Shown here one piece after another: positions 33,675-41,901 of a stretch of 64,000 nucleotides of DNA. The notes under the pieces were generated by a model. That model saw nothing but the letters and a program-made list of their open reading frames with translations. It was not told the DNA's origin and did no database searches. Made by a program: the position numbers and the translations under genes. Source of the stretch: Gemmatimonadota bacterium (GTDB lineage: Bacteria > Gemmatimonadota > Gemmatimonadetes > Gemmatimonadales > Gemmatimonadaceae); the NCBI GenBank assembly GCA_003134685.1, contig PLCA01000005.1:610391-674390 (forward strand), given 5' to 3'. Position 1 is the stretch's first letter; each line of letters starts with the position of its first letter.

Positions 33675-34697
33675 ATGGACGCGACGTACCAGCGGCAGCC
33701 CGATGGCGGGATCCCGAGGTACGCGAGGCAGCTCACCGCTGCGCTAAAGGCGCGGGGCGACATCGACATCGTCGAAATCGGGGGCGGCCGGCGCGAGAAG
33801 CGTCACACCATTCGCCGCCGGCTCGTCACGCTCGGACTCGACTTCGCCTGGCATCCGCTGATCGGCCGAATGCGCGCCGCCGCTGTCGGAGCCCAAGTCT
33901 ATCATTCACCGGGATTTCGCGGACCGGTCAGCAAAGGGAAAATCCCCACGGTCGTGACGATTTTCGATCTCGTCTCGATTCTCTTCCCGGAGCTCGCCTC
34001 ACCGTCGGCGAAATTGTATGGGAACAGGGCGCAGCGGCGGATGTCGGTTCTCGCGGACATCGTCGTGTGCATCTCGAACGATACGGCGAACGATGTCGAG
34101 ACGATTTTCGGAGTTCATCCCGATCGAATCCGGGTTACACCTCTCGGAGTGGACGAAATATTCTTCCAGCCGTCGCGAGCGCCGGCGCTGGTGAGCGAGC
34201 CGTACGTCCTGTTCGTCGGGTCGGAACAGCCGCGCAAGAATCTGGAGCGCCTGGAGCAGGCGATGGTGCTCCTGCGCGCGCGGGGATTCCCGCACGTTCT
34301 TGTGACCGCCGGCGCGGACGCGTGGGGGCGGGTTGACATCGGGGCGAACTTTCTCAGGCGGATGGGGAATGTCAGTGACGAGCAGCTCGTGAACCTGTAC
34401 GCGCACTCGTCGTGCCTTGCAATTCCGTCCTTGCACGAGGGGTTCGGGCTGCCCGCGATGGAAGCCATGGCCGCGGGGACGGCGGTCGTTGCCGCGAATG
34501 TAGCGGCGCTGCCCGACGTGACTGGCGGGGCGGCGGTACTCGTCGATCCTCTTGACCCGGCCGACATCGCGGATGGGCTCGAGCGGGCCATCACCGAGCG
34601 TCGGAGTCTCGTCGAGGCGGGGCGAAAGCGAGTCGCGGAGTTTACGTGGCACCGGACGGCGGCCATGACGGCTGACGTTTACCGGGAGTTGGTCTGA
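33675..34697 (+). CDS. Glycosyltransferase family 4 (GT-B)
   Basis: 340 residues, start MDATYQRQPDGGIPRYARQL with the donor-side GGIPRY motif. The C-terminal GT4 domain shows VLFVGSEQPRKNLERL and the donor-binding HEGFGLPAMEAMAAGTAVVAANVAALPDV. It starts 8 nt after the polymerase gene and ends the rightward export set, just before the four-helix-bundle element. Confidence 0.88.
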   Translation: MDATYQRQPDGGIPRYARQLTAALKARGDIDIVEIGGGRREKRHTIRRRLVTLGLDFAWHPLIGRMRAAAVGAQVYHSPGFRGPVSKGKIPTVVTIFDLVSILFPELASPSAKLYGNRAQRRMSVLADIVVCISNDTANDVETIFGVHPDRIRVTPLGVDEIFFQPSRAPALVSEPYVLFVGSEQPRKNLERLEQAMVLLRARGFPHVLVTAGADAWGRVDIGANFLRRMGNVSDEQLVNLYAHSSCLAIPSLHEGFGLPAMEAMAAGTAVVAANVAALPDVTGGAAVLVDPLDPADIADGLERAITERRSLVEAGRKRVAEFTWHRTAAMTADVYRELV

Positions 34698-34735
34698 CCT
34701 GTTGACTGAGCGACTGACTACTGAACAACTGAACT

Positions 34736-35338
34736 GAACGGGGTGGGAGGTGTCAGAGGGGCGTAGGTGCCAGGTTTCAGGTCACGACGCCCGGACTTGC
34801 CTCGGTGGCGTTCGGGCGGACAACACTCGCTTTAACAAGCCGTGTAACATTTTCCGTACTTCAATTATCTGGCTTGAGAGAGAGGCATAGTCGGTGAGGT
34901 TAATGGCCCCGAAGTCGTGGGCGACTCGCACGTGATACTCGAGTTCCGAACTCGAATTGAGAGCGAAGCCTATGAAGCGACCGAAATCGCCGCGACTCTT
35001 CTGGCCCGCTCCCTCCACGATATTCGTCGGGACTGACATGGCAGTTTTCATCAGCTGACTGCGTAGAGACGCGTAGCGAGAGCCCCGTATCTTTCCGACG
35101 ACATGATGGACGTTGAGGGCCAGTGCGTGCGCCTTCCGCCAGACGATGAGCTTCTTGTAATCACTCACGCCGGAGGATTGCATTCTCACCCAGCGCCAGC
35201 GTCATCATTTCACGTCGCCCGGCCTCTAAGCGCTCCGACGCTCAGTAAAGCCAGGTAGTGTGTCGCCCTGTAGTAAAGTCAGCCCGTAGTAACCCGACAC
35301 CTGGCACCTACGCCCCTCTGACACCTCCCACCTCGTTC
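34736..35338 (-). mobile_element. Four-helix-bundle (S23/Avd-like) element with 40-bp terminal inverted repeats
   Basis: About 603 bp. The left terminus 34736-34775 and right terminus 35299-35338 are inverted repeats differing at one of 40 positions (around GTGGGAGGTGTCAGAGGGGC). It carries one gene on the minus strand (34782-35183). Related ends occur at 39147-39276 and 21162-21371, so it is a repeat family. No transposase or reverse transcriptase is present, so movement would need a partner in trans. It lies between the GT4 gene and a Wzi-like gene. Confidence 0.75.
34782..35183 (-). CDS. Four helix bundle protein (S23 / 23S rRNA intervening-sequence / Avd-like family)
   Basis: 133 residues from the ATG at 35183 (GTG starts at 35189 and 35168 are alternatives). 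Family signatures are DYKKLIVWRKAHALALNVH, SLRSQLMKTAMSVPTNIVEG and the FIGFALNSSSELEYHV helix. Related proteins occur in intervening sequences of 23S rRNA genes and as the Avd accessory factor of diversity-generating retroelements. The gene forms most of the repeat-bounded element, and the C-terminal RTPPRQVRAS is encoded within the conserved element end. Confidence 0.85.
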   Translation of the reverse strand: MQSSGVSDYKKLIVWRKAHALALNVHHVVGKIRGSRYASLRSQLMKTAMSVPTNIVEGAGQKSRGDFGRFIGFALNSSSELEYHVRVAHDFGAINLTDYASLSSQIIEVRKMLHGLLKRVLSARTPPRQVRAS

Positions 35339-35360
35339 TTTTCCGTTTGTAGTTTGTAGT

Positions 35361-37196
35361 TTATCTCCGCCCAAACGGAACGAACGTGATGTTAACGGTA
35401 TTGTTGCGGATATCGATCCCACTCCCCCGCGGGCACCCAACAAACGACTGAAACCACGGCTGAATCCTGGTAGCCCACGTAAGATCAATCGCCGCGAACC
35501 CGAACCGCGACTGCCCGCTCGCCCGTGCCCCCGAGTACAGATTGATGTCGTGCGTGCACCAAGCCCTGTACCAGTACACAGGATCCACCGCCGCAATGCT
35601 CCGGACATCCTCGTTGTTCCGCGTCCGCCCAGCCTTCACTCCGATCGCCCACGTCGGCCGCATGTAATCGATGTTGATGTTCTGCCCCGACGACCCGGGG
35701 CCCACCGACGCGCCCAGGGGCTGGCCGCGGTTCGTGTACCCCTGAATCACCTTCCTGCTCGTGTACCACACGCCCACCGCCCTGTCGCGAAAAGTCGGGT
35801 CCTGTTCCACCGACGTGTTCTCCGCCTGTATCCGCCAGAAATCGGTTGGCGTGTAGCCTGGCCGGCGCCACTGGAAGCCGATCGTGTACGCCTGCGTGTG
35901 ATTGGGCGCGATCAGAAAGTTGCGCAGCGAAGGTGGAAACTCCGTCCTTCCCCACTCGCCGTACAACTCGAAGCCCGACTCCGGCATCACCCAACGCCCA
36001 AAGAGCGAGTATAGCTGGTCGCGTCCACCCGGGGCGAGCAGAGAATCGTTTAGCGCCTGACGATTTGGCCAACCGATGGCATGAAACAACTCGAGCCAGC
36101 GGAAGGGAACCTGCCCCCAGCCCGTCGCCGTCTCGTACACGCTTCGGGTCACACCCAGAGTCAGACCCTTCGGTTTGTGCAGATGCAGCGCGACCGCGCC
36201 GGCCGTGATCGACCGCAAATTGTTGGTCGACGTCGTGTCGAAGAAACCGGACTCGGTGAGCCCGCCCACGAGCCAGCGCGCGTCAATGTCGCCAATTCGC
36301 GTGCTGATCGGCTTGGCCGTTCGCAGGAAGTAGTGCGGAAATCCGGGCGCGTTGTTGCTCAGTACCAGCGCGTTGCCGATCCCCGGTCCCCACCACTCGT
36401 TCTCGTTCGACAAGCCTATCTGCACGTTCCGGAATCCGACCAGGATCGAGGACTGTCCCGGGCTCAACCTGGAGATCGGCTTGTCTCCAAATCGGGTCGG
36501 CATGTCCACGGAGTACGGTCCGTTGGCGTACCACGGGAATTGCCAGGGACTGCGATCAGCCGGGATTGAAGGGCGATCGATTCCCGGGACGTGCAGCTCG
36601 AAGAATTTGTTCGCCTCCGTGATGAGCTGCGGCGCCACGACGATCTGAACGCGGCCGAATCGCTTGAAGAATCCACCCGCGATCATCACGTTCGCGCCGC
36701 GCCCGGCCCACATGTCGCCGTCGTTGACGGACCAAGGCAGCGCGCTGTTGCTGACCCGCTCGATTTCCGGCCGAAACAGGCCGAATGTGCGCGTACTCGG
36801 CTCCACGCGTGTGATGCTCGCGCTCACGGAGCGGAGCGTCATTGGAATCGAGTTCTCTTCGCCAACGAGCTCGGCGAGCCGCTGCCGTTCGAGCTGCCAC
36901 GGGCTGATCAGACTCACGCTGTCGACAAAACGCGGCCGCACCGACGGTACCACGCTGTCGACAGAGCGCGACCTTACCGATGGCACGCCCGCCGAGTCAG
37001 GGCGAACCCGCGCCGAATCAGGGCGAACGCGCGCGGAGTCCGGGCGAATGGCCGCCGCCGCCTGCGTCGAATCCCGGGTGATCTGGGCGCCGAGTGACAG
37101 CGGCGCTAAGAGCGCGGCGAAAAGGAGCGATCGCCGCGCTTCGGTAAAAGAAAAAGAGATGTTGTAATCCTTCAAATGCGACGAGAGTAGATGCAC
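35361..37196 (-). CDS. Wzi-family capsule assembly protein, copy 2
   Basis: 611 residues. A signal peptide (SLLFAALLAPLSLGAQ) is followed by a low-complexity linker. The linker contains three RPDSARV-type heptads (about residues 51-71) and two 12-residue PSVRxRxVDSVx units, all in-frame repeats. The barrel region has NEWWGPGIGNALVLSNNAPGFPHYFL, a Wzi hallmark, and ends in alternating strands (NTVNITFVPFGRR). It likely sits in the outer membrane holding surface polysaccharide. It is transcribed leftward from a 46-bp divergent gap. Confidence 0.82.
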   Translation of the reverse strand: MHLLSSHLKDYNISFSFTEARRSLLFAALLAPLSLGAQITRDSTQAAAAIRPDSARVRPDSARVRPDSAGVPSVRSRSVDSVVPSVRPRFVDSVSLISPWQLERQRLAELVGEENSIPMTLRSVSASITRVEPSTRTFGLFRPEIERVSNSALPWSVNDGDMWAGRGANVMIAGGFFKRFGRVQIVVAPQLITEANKFFELHVPGIDRPSIPADRSPWQFPWYANGPYSVDMPTRFGDKPISRLSPGQSSILVGFRNVQIGLSNENEWWGPGIGNALVLSNNAPGFPHYFLRTAKPISTRIGDIDARWLVGGLTESGFFDTTSTNNLRSITAGAVALHLHKPKGLTLGVTRSVYETATGWGQVPFRWLELFHAIGWPNRQALNDSLLAPGGRDQLYSLFGRWVMPESGFELYGEWGRTEFPPSLRNFLIAPNHTQAYTIGFQWRRPGYTPTDFWRIQAENTSVEQDPTFRDRAVGVWYTSRKVIQGYTNRGQPLGASVGPGSSGQNINIDYMRPTWAIGVKAGRTRNNEDVRSIAAVDPVYWYRAWCTHDINLYSGARASGQSRFGFAAIDLTWATRIQPWFQSFVGCPRGSGIDIRNNTVNITFVPFGRR

Positions 37197-37242
37197 CCGG
37201 CTTTCGCGTAATATACAGCGTGCACATTACATTTCAGCGACA

Positions 37243-38202
37243 ATGATCGACACCTGGGCAGTCGTCATCCCGAGCTTCAATCACGCCGACGACACCATCA
37301 CCTGCCTCGGCGCATTGAGGAACGCTAAACCTCGTCCGGGCAAGGTGCTGCTCGTGGACGACGCGTCTACTGAAGATGCCGTGGCGCGGATCGCGGCCTG
37401 GGCAAAGCGAGAAGGCATCGATCATCGGGTCGTCCCCGCCGCTTCCCTTCAGCGATCGCTCGAGCCGAGTCCGTGGCTCAACATCGCCGTTCTCGAGAAG
37501 AACTCGGGATTCGTCCAGGTGTGCAACGCCGGCTTGCGCTATGTACGGGATCATACCGGCGCGCCATTCGCGCTCCTCCTCAACAACGACACGGAAATCG
37601 CGCCCAATTATTTCGAAGAGCTGGCGAAGGCGCTGGCGCGCGCTCCGGAAACGGGTCTGCTCACGGGCCTGATCTACGAGTGGGACCGGTCGACGGTTTC
37701 GTACGGGGGAGCGACCTACAACCCGATTCGTGCGCTCGCTTCGCACACGACGGCGCTTCCTGCCACCGACGCGCCCACTGAAACGGGGTTTGTATCCGGC
37801 TGTTCGATGTTGATCTCGCGGCCGGTGCTCGAGAAAATCGGTCTGCTGGCGGAATGCTTCGAGCCCATTTACGTCGAGGACGTGGATTATTCATTGCGCG
37901 CCCGCTCGGCGGGGTTTCCCGTGATGGTCGCGCGCGGCGCTGTATGCTACCATCGAGTGGGCGCCAGTCTCGGACGGGTGAATCAGTCGCCGCGTATCGT
38001 CTTCGCCATGAATCGCAATCGCGCCTTCGCCCTCCGCAGAAACTACAAGGGCTGGCGCCGCGCAGCGGGTATCACGTACCTGGCTGTGACCAAACCGGGA
38101 CGCGCGCTGCTGGAGCTGGCCAAAGGACGTCCGCGCGCCGCATGGGCCGTACTCTCGGGAATGCTGGTGGGAGTATTCAGCCCGGCGGCCTTGAGCGACT
38201 GA
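37243..38202 (+). CDS. Glycosyltransferase family 2
   Basis: 319 residues. GT-A motifs are VVIPSFNHADD at the N-terminus, VLLVDDASTED, the donor/metal LLNNDTEIAPN and the acceptor-side EPIYVEDVDYSLRARSAGF. It resembles rhamnosyltransferase-type GT2 enzymes. It stands alone on the plus strand between two leftward units. Substrate not known. Confidence 0.88.
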   Translation: MIDTWAVVIPSFNHADDTITCLGALRNAKPRPGKVLLVDDASTEDAVARIAAWAKREGIDHRVVPAASLQRSLEPSPWLNIAVLEKNSGFVQVCNAGLRYVRDHTGAPFALLLNNDTEIAPNYFEELAKALARAPETGLLTGLIYEWDRSTVSYGGATYNPIRALASHTTALPATDAPTETGFVSGCSMLISRPVLEKIGLLAECFEPIYVEDVDYSLRARSAGFPVMVARGAVCYHRVGASLGRVNQSPRIVFAMNRNRAFALRRNYKGWRRAAGITYLAVTKPGRALLELAKGRPRAAWAVLSGMLVGVFSPAALSD

Positions 38203-38226
38203 GCGCGGGCCGGGACAACCGCGCCC

Positions 38227-39141
38227 TCATTTCACCACGAACAGACCGATGCTCGTCAGCAGATGGCGTGAGACGAGCAGCTTGAGGTGCGAATGCCGAT
38301 ACGGCGGGCGGTCCACCACCCGATCGAGCATCCGATCGCCGGGAGAGAAGTTTATCAAAGGGATCTTGTAGCCTTTTCCTATCAGCCTAAGGGCGAGTCC
38401 CTCTATGTCCTTTTTCCTGTAGGCGACGGTTGCCCTCGTCTCCAAAGTCTTATCATTGGTGCCGAGATTGAATTCGGTGGTGTGGACCGCTACCCCTCCC
38501 GGCTTCAGGCAGTCCATCGAGCGCTCGATGAACTCGAGTCCGTTCTCGAGTGAGCCCAGGTGTTCCAGCGAACACGATGACCACACGAAGTCAAAGCCCC
38601 GAAGATCATTGGGAATGGCGTTCATGTCGCACGATCTATAGGCGACCTTTCTCGCGAAAAGATCCGGGTCGCAGATCTGCGCCTCATTGAGCTGCGCAAG
38701 ACCGCCGGCGTGTTGATGGGTCTTCCACCAGCCCTGTTTCTGCGCCGTCGCCTCGTCCAGATCCGTTGCCAGGATCTCGCAACCCATGCTGGCCATCAGC
38801 GCCGATAGTGGCTCCGTCCCGCACCCAAAGCCCAAGCCCCGCTTTCCCTCGGCCAGCATCCCGTGCTGTTTCAGCACTTCGAGAATGTAAACCCATTCCC
38901 ACACCTTCCGGTGCTTCACGCGCGTGTCGCGCGCGAGTGTACACCACCGCTCGTATAGAGGTCCTTCCATCTGGGCAGATGTCACGAGCTGCCACCCGAC
39001 GCGATTCAGGCTGGGCTCGCCACTCGCCTCGTGCTGTCGGAGAGCCTCCGGCATTGGATCCCGGAGAAAATCACCAGGCTTTGTCGCGATGGGGTACAGA
39101 TTGTACAGCGCCCGGGCTGCTGTCTTCAGACTGCTAAGCAT
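38227..39141 (-). CDS. Class I SAM-dependent methyltransferase next to element remnant
   Basis: 304 residues from the ATG at 39141 (MLSSLKTAARALYNLYP). The SAM region reads GLGFGCGTEPLSALMASMGC, then ILATDLDEAT, FDFVWSSCSLEHLGSL and LKPGGVAVHTTEF. The open frame continues to 39252, but those 37 residues translate the S23-element remnant and are not part of the original gene. An ATG at 39159 is possible but falls inside the remnant. Upstream control DNA has been replaced by the element. Confidence 0.8.
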   Translation of the reverse strand: MLSSLKTAARALYNLYPIATKPGDFLRDPMPEALRQHEASGEPSLNRVGWQLVTSAQMEGPLYERWCTLARDTRVKHRKVWEWVYILEVLKQHGMLAEGKRGLGFGCGTEPLSALMASMGCEILATDLDEATAQKQGWWKTHQHAGGLAQLNEAQICDPDLFARKVAYRSCDMNAIPNDLRGFDFVWSSCSLEHLGSLENGLEFIERSMDCLKPGGVAVHTTEFNLGTNDKTLETRATVAYRKKDIEGLALRLIGKGYKIPLINFSPGDRMLDRVVDRPPYRHSHLKLLVSRHLLTSIGLFVVK

Positions 39142-39146
39142 GGGCG

Positions 39147-39276
39147 GAAGATGCCACATGGTTTGTTGAAGCGCGTGATGTCTTCCACCAGAACGCCACC
39201 GAGGCAAGTCCGGGCGTCGTGACCTGAAACCTGGCACCTGTGCCTCTGACACCTCCCACCCCGTTCAGTTCAGTTG
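39147..39276 (+). mobile_element. Truncated end of a four-helix-bundle element
   Basis: 130 bp, inverted relative to the copy at 34736-35338. It contains the last 20 or so codons of the S23-type gene (reading LLKRV...RTPPRQVRAS on the plus strand), then the terminal repeat ending GTTCAGTTCAGTTG. The other end and most of the gene are missing. It lies between the methyltransferase start and the flippase stop. Confidence 0.75.
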
Positions 39277-39285
39277 TTCGGTTTC

Positions 39286-40821
39286 TCACTGGGATGGCAG
39301 CAGCCCTCTTCGATATGTCATCAGGGTCCCCGTGATGGCGGCACGCTCCGGATCGCGAAGGATCCAGTTCCAGCCCAGGAGCGCGAAACCGGCGCTGGCA
39401 GCGACTACCCCGGTCACCGCGGCGACAACCGACACGCCCGCCAGAAGCTTGCTCGCGAACAGAGCGGCGAGAAGCAGGACGATCCCGGATGCCGCGCGGC
39501 CCGCCCTTCCGCCTGCAACAGTGAGCATTGGGTGCTCCGCCACCCGCGCCGCCGCCCAAAGGAGCAGGCATGTGTCGAGTGTCACGCGCGTAGTCCACGC
39601 CGCCGCGGCGCCCGCGATGCCAAAGGCCCTGATGAGCGCGATAGTGAGCGGAACATGGATCGCCAATTCGATCAGGTGAAACTTGGCGGGAAGATCCGGG
39701 CGATTTTTCGCGTACAGCGAGATGAAGAGCGGGTGCGCCAGCGCGTTCGTGAACACTCCGACGGCGAGGATACGAAGGGCCGTACCCGATTGCTCGGCGT
39801 ATTGACTGCCGAGCCAGGCGCGCAGAAGCTCGGGAGCAAAGACGAACACGATCGCGAGCGGCGCCGCCATTACCACCATCAGCGCGCGCATGGACGTTGA
39901 AGTCAGATCTCCGAATCTTCCCCGCTCGCCCCTGGCCTCGAGCGATGTGAGCGCGGGCAGCAAGCTTCCGATGAGGCTCACCGGAAACAGCAGCAGCCTC
40001 GTCACGCCCTCGTACGGCGCGGTGTAAAATCCCACGGCCGCGAGACCCGCGATGCTTCCAAGCGCGAACCGATCGAAGTAAAGCAGCATGGGCGTCACAC
40101 TGTTCGAGACCATCACCCACCCGCCAAACGACAGCACTCGTCGCAGCTGCGCCCAGTCGCGGGATCCTACCCATCGAATAGCCGGCAACGCTCGGCGAAT
40201 CGCGAACGCGTACAGCCCGCAAATCACAATGCGCGAAACAAGCACCACGAGCAGTATCGAAGGCAGCGACGCTCCGTACACTGCCCCGATCGCTGGGATG
40301 GACAGAGACGCGACGCTGCTCAGCATCTTGATGGTGGTGCTCAGGTCGAACCGCTGTGCCCCCTCCAGAATCCCGCGCTGAGCAGAGATGAGGAGCACGG
40401 CCGGCAAACTCAGGCCGACCACTCGAAAGACTCCGATCGCCTCGCTGGCGGTCTCGGGCGGCAGCCGGAGCACCGAATGAACGAAAACGGGCGCGACGAG
40501 CGCAAACGCGGCGCCACCCACAATTCCGGCAGCGAGCTGCGCAAAGATGGAAACGGAGACCACCTCGCTCAGCTCGACCGAATCGTGGTGGAGTGCGTCG
40601 GCGACGAACTTTACTATCGCTCTGCCGAGTCCCAGATCGAAGAGCGTGAGGTACTCGGTGATCGCCCACCCCAGGCCGAGCAGGCCGAATCGTGCGGGTC
40701 CGAGGTGTCGCGCCGCCACCGGCATGACGAAGAAGGCCAGAGCCAGCGGAACCGCGAGCCCAAGGAAATTGAGAAGTGTGTTGTGCGCGACGCGGGAACG
40801 GGGGAAACCGCTTTCACCCAT
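39286..40821 (-). CDS. Polysaccharide flippase (Wzx / MATE-like), copy 1
   Basis: 511 residues from the ATG at 40821, 8 nt after the epimerase stop. About 12-14 hydrophobic helices are seen (LLNFLGLAVPLALAFFVMP at the N-terminus), with the conserved early LGPARFGLLGLGWAITEYL typical of oligosaccharide flippases. It moves lipid-linked repeat units across the inner membrane. A longer open frame upstream overlaps the epimerase and is discounted. Confidence 0.87.
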   Translation of the reverse strand: MGESGFPRSRVAHNTLLNFLGLAVPLALAFFVMPVAARHLGPARFGLLGLGWAITEYLTLFDLGLGRAIVKFVADALHHDSVELSEVVSVSIFAQLAAGIVGGAAFALVAPVFVHSVLRLPPETASEAIGVFRVVGLSLPAVLLISAQRGILEGAQRFDLSTTIKMLSSVASLSIPAIGAVYGASLPSILLVVLVSRIVICGLYAFAIRRALPAIRWVGSRDWAQLRRVLSFGGWVMVSNSVTPMLLYFDRFALGSIAGLAAVGFYTAPYEGVTRLLLFPVSLIGSLLPALTSLEARGERGRFGDLTSTSMRALMVVMAAPLAIVFVFAPELLRAWLGSQYAEQSGTALRILAVGVFTNALAHPLFISLYAKNRPDLPAKFHLIELAIHVPLTIALIRAFGIAGAAAAWTTRVTLDTCLLLWAAARVAEHPMLTVAGGRAGRAASGIVLLLAALFASKLLAGVSVVAAVTGVVAASAGFALLGWNWILRDPERAAITGTLMTYRRGLLPSQ

Positions 40822-40829
40822 GGACGAAT

Positions 40830-41831
40830 CTAGATCAGGCGCGATTTCCAGGTTTCCGGAAGGAGCGGCGAGTCGATCTCGATGGGGAGGTGGTACTCGA
40901 ATGGCTTGGGCCCGTGCTCGCGGATCCATTGCACCATCGAAGACAGGCCCTCCCTCAGCGTCACCTTGGTCTCGTAGCCGAGTAGCTTCCTGGCCTTGTC
41001 GGCGGAGCAGGTCGCGCTTCTCACTTCCTGCGGACGGTCCGCGACGTAAATCGGATGGAGATCGAACGACAGAAGCTCCGCCAGAATGCGCGCGAGGTCG
41101 TTGATCGTGGTGACTTCATCGTCGGGCCCGATGTTGATGATCTCCCGCGACAAGCCCTTCTGCGTGCCCATCTCGAGCAGCGGATCCACGCAGTCCTGAA
41201 CGAACGAGAAGCTTCGGTTCTGCTCGCCGTCGCCGTAAATGATCGGCTGCTTTCCCTGAAGCATTCGGTTGATCATGATGCTGGCGACGTTGCGATACGG
41301 ATCGTCGTACTTCTGCCTCGGCCCGATGATGTTGTGGGGCACCGCGATCACGTACTCCATGCCGTGGGTATCGCAGACGTTCTGCACCAGCAGCTCGCCC
41401 GCATATTTCGCGATGCCGTATGGGTCAATGGGTGCTGCGCGCTGGTCTTCGCGAAAGGGAGGCTTGCCGTGTCCGTAGCGCGCCATGCTCGAACAGTACA
41501 CGAAACGCCCGACGCGCTTGCTCGCCGACGCGGCGAGGAGCCCGGCCGTGTTCGCGTAGACGTGCTTGGCAATTATCGCCGGGGAGAAGACACTCAGTCC
41601 CTCGGTGGCGATGGCGCCGCAGTGATAAACCAGATCCACGCCGGTGAGCAGAGGTTTCATGCGGTCTACATCGCCGCAATCTGCCTCCTCGAACTGGATC
41701 CCTTCCGGAAGATTCTGGAGGTCACCGCCGATCATGTTGTCGCAGCCGACGACCTCGTGCCCGCGGTGGATGAACGCATCGGCCAGATGACTGCCGAGAA
41801 ACCCAGCGACGCCGGAGACGAAAACTTTCAT
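40830..41831 (-). CDS. NAD-dependent nucleotide-sugar epimerase/dehydratase (extended SDR)
   Basis: 333 residues. The Rossmann motif GVAGFLG, the serine region VYCSSMARYG and catalytic DPYGIAKYAGE (YxxxK intact) are present, and NIIGPRQKYDDPYRNVASIMINR is typical of UDP-sugar 4-epimerases. It supplies a precursor sugar for the locus; the exact sugar is not clear. It is followed closely by the flippase. Confidence 0.85.
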   Translation of the reverse strand: MKVFVSGVAGFLGSHLADAFIHRGHEVVGCDNMIGGDLQNLPEGIQFEEADCGDVDRMKPLLTGVDLVYHCGAIATEGLSVFSPAIIAKHVYANTAGLLAASASKRVGRFVYCSSMARYGHGKPPFREDQRAAPIDPYGIAKYAGELLVQNVCDTHGMEYVIAVPHNIIGPRQKYDDPYRNVASIMINRMLQGKQPIIYGDGEQNRSFSFVQDCVDPLLEMGTQKGLSREIINIGPDDEVTTINDLARILAELLSFDLHPIYVADRPQEVRSATCSADKARKLLGYETKVTLREGLSSMVQWIREHGPKPFEYHLPIEIDSPLLPETWKSRLI

Positions 41832-41901
41832 GGATTGCTTGTTCTTTGTGAAGTGAAGCGCGGCGCGCGAACGAGTCCGCGGGTTTGCCGGCGACGATCG
41901 C

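Noticed and set aside
34736..35338. Diversity-generating retroelement
   Set aside because: The Avd-like protein is there, but no reverse transcriptase, template repeat or variable repeat was seen.
39134..40669. 511-codon frame on the same strand as the flippase
   Set aside because: Arg/Gly-rich translation in the wrong frame of an obvious membrane transporter.
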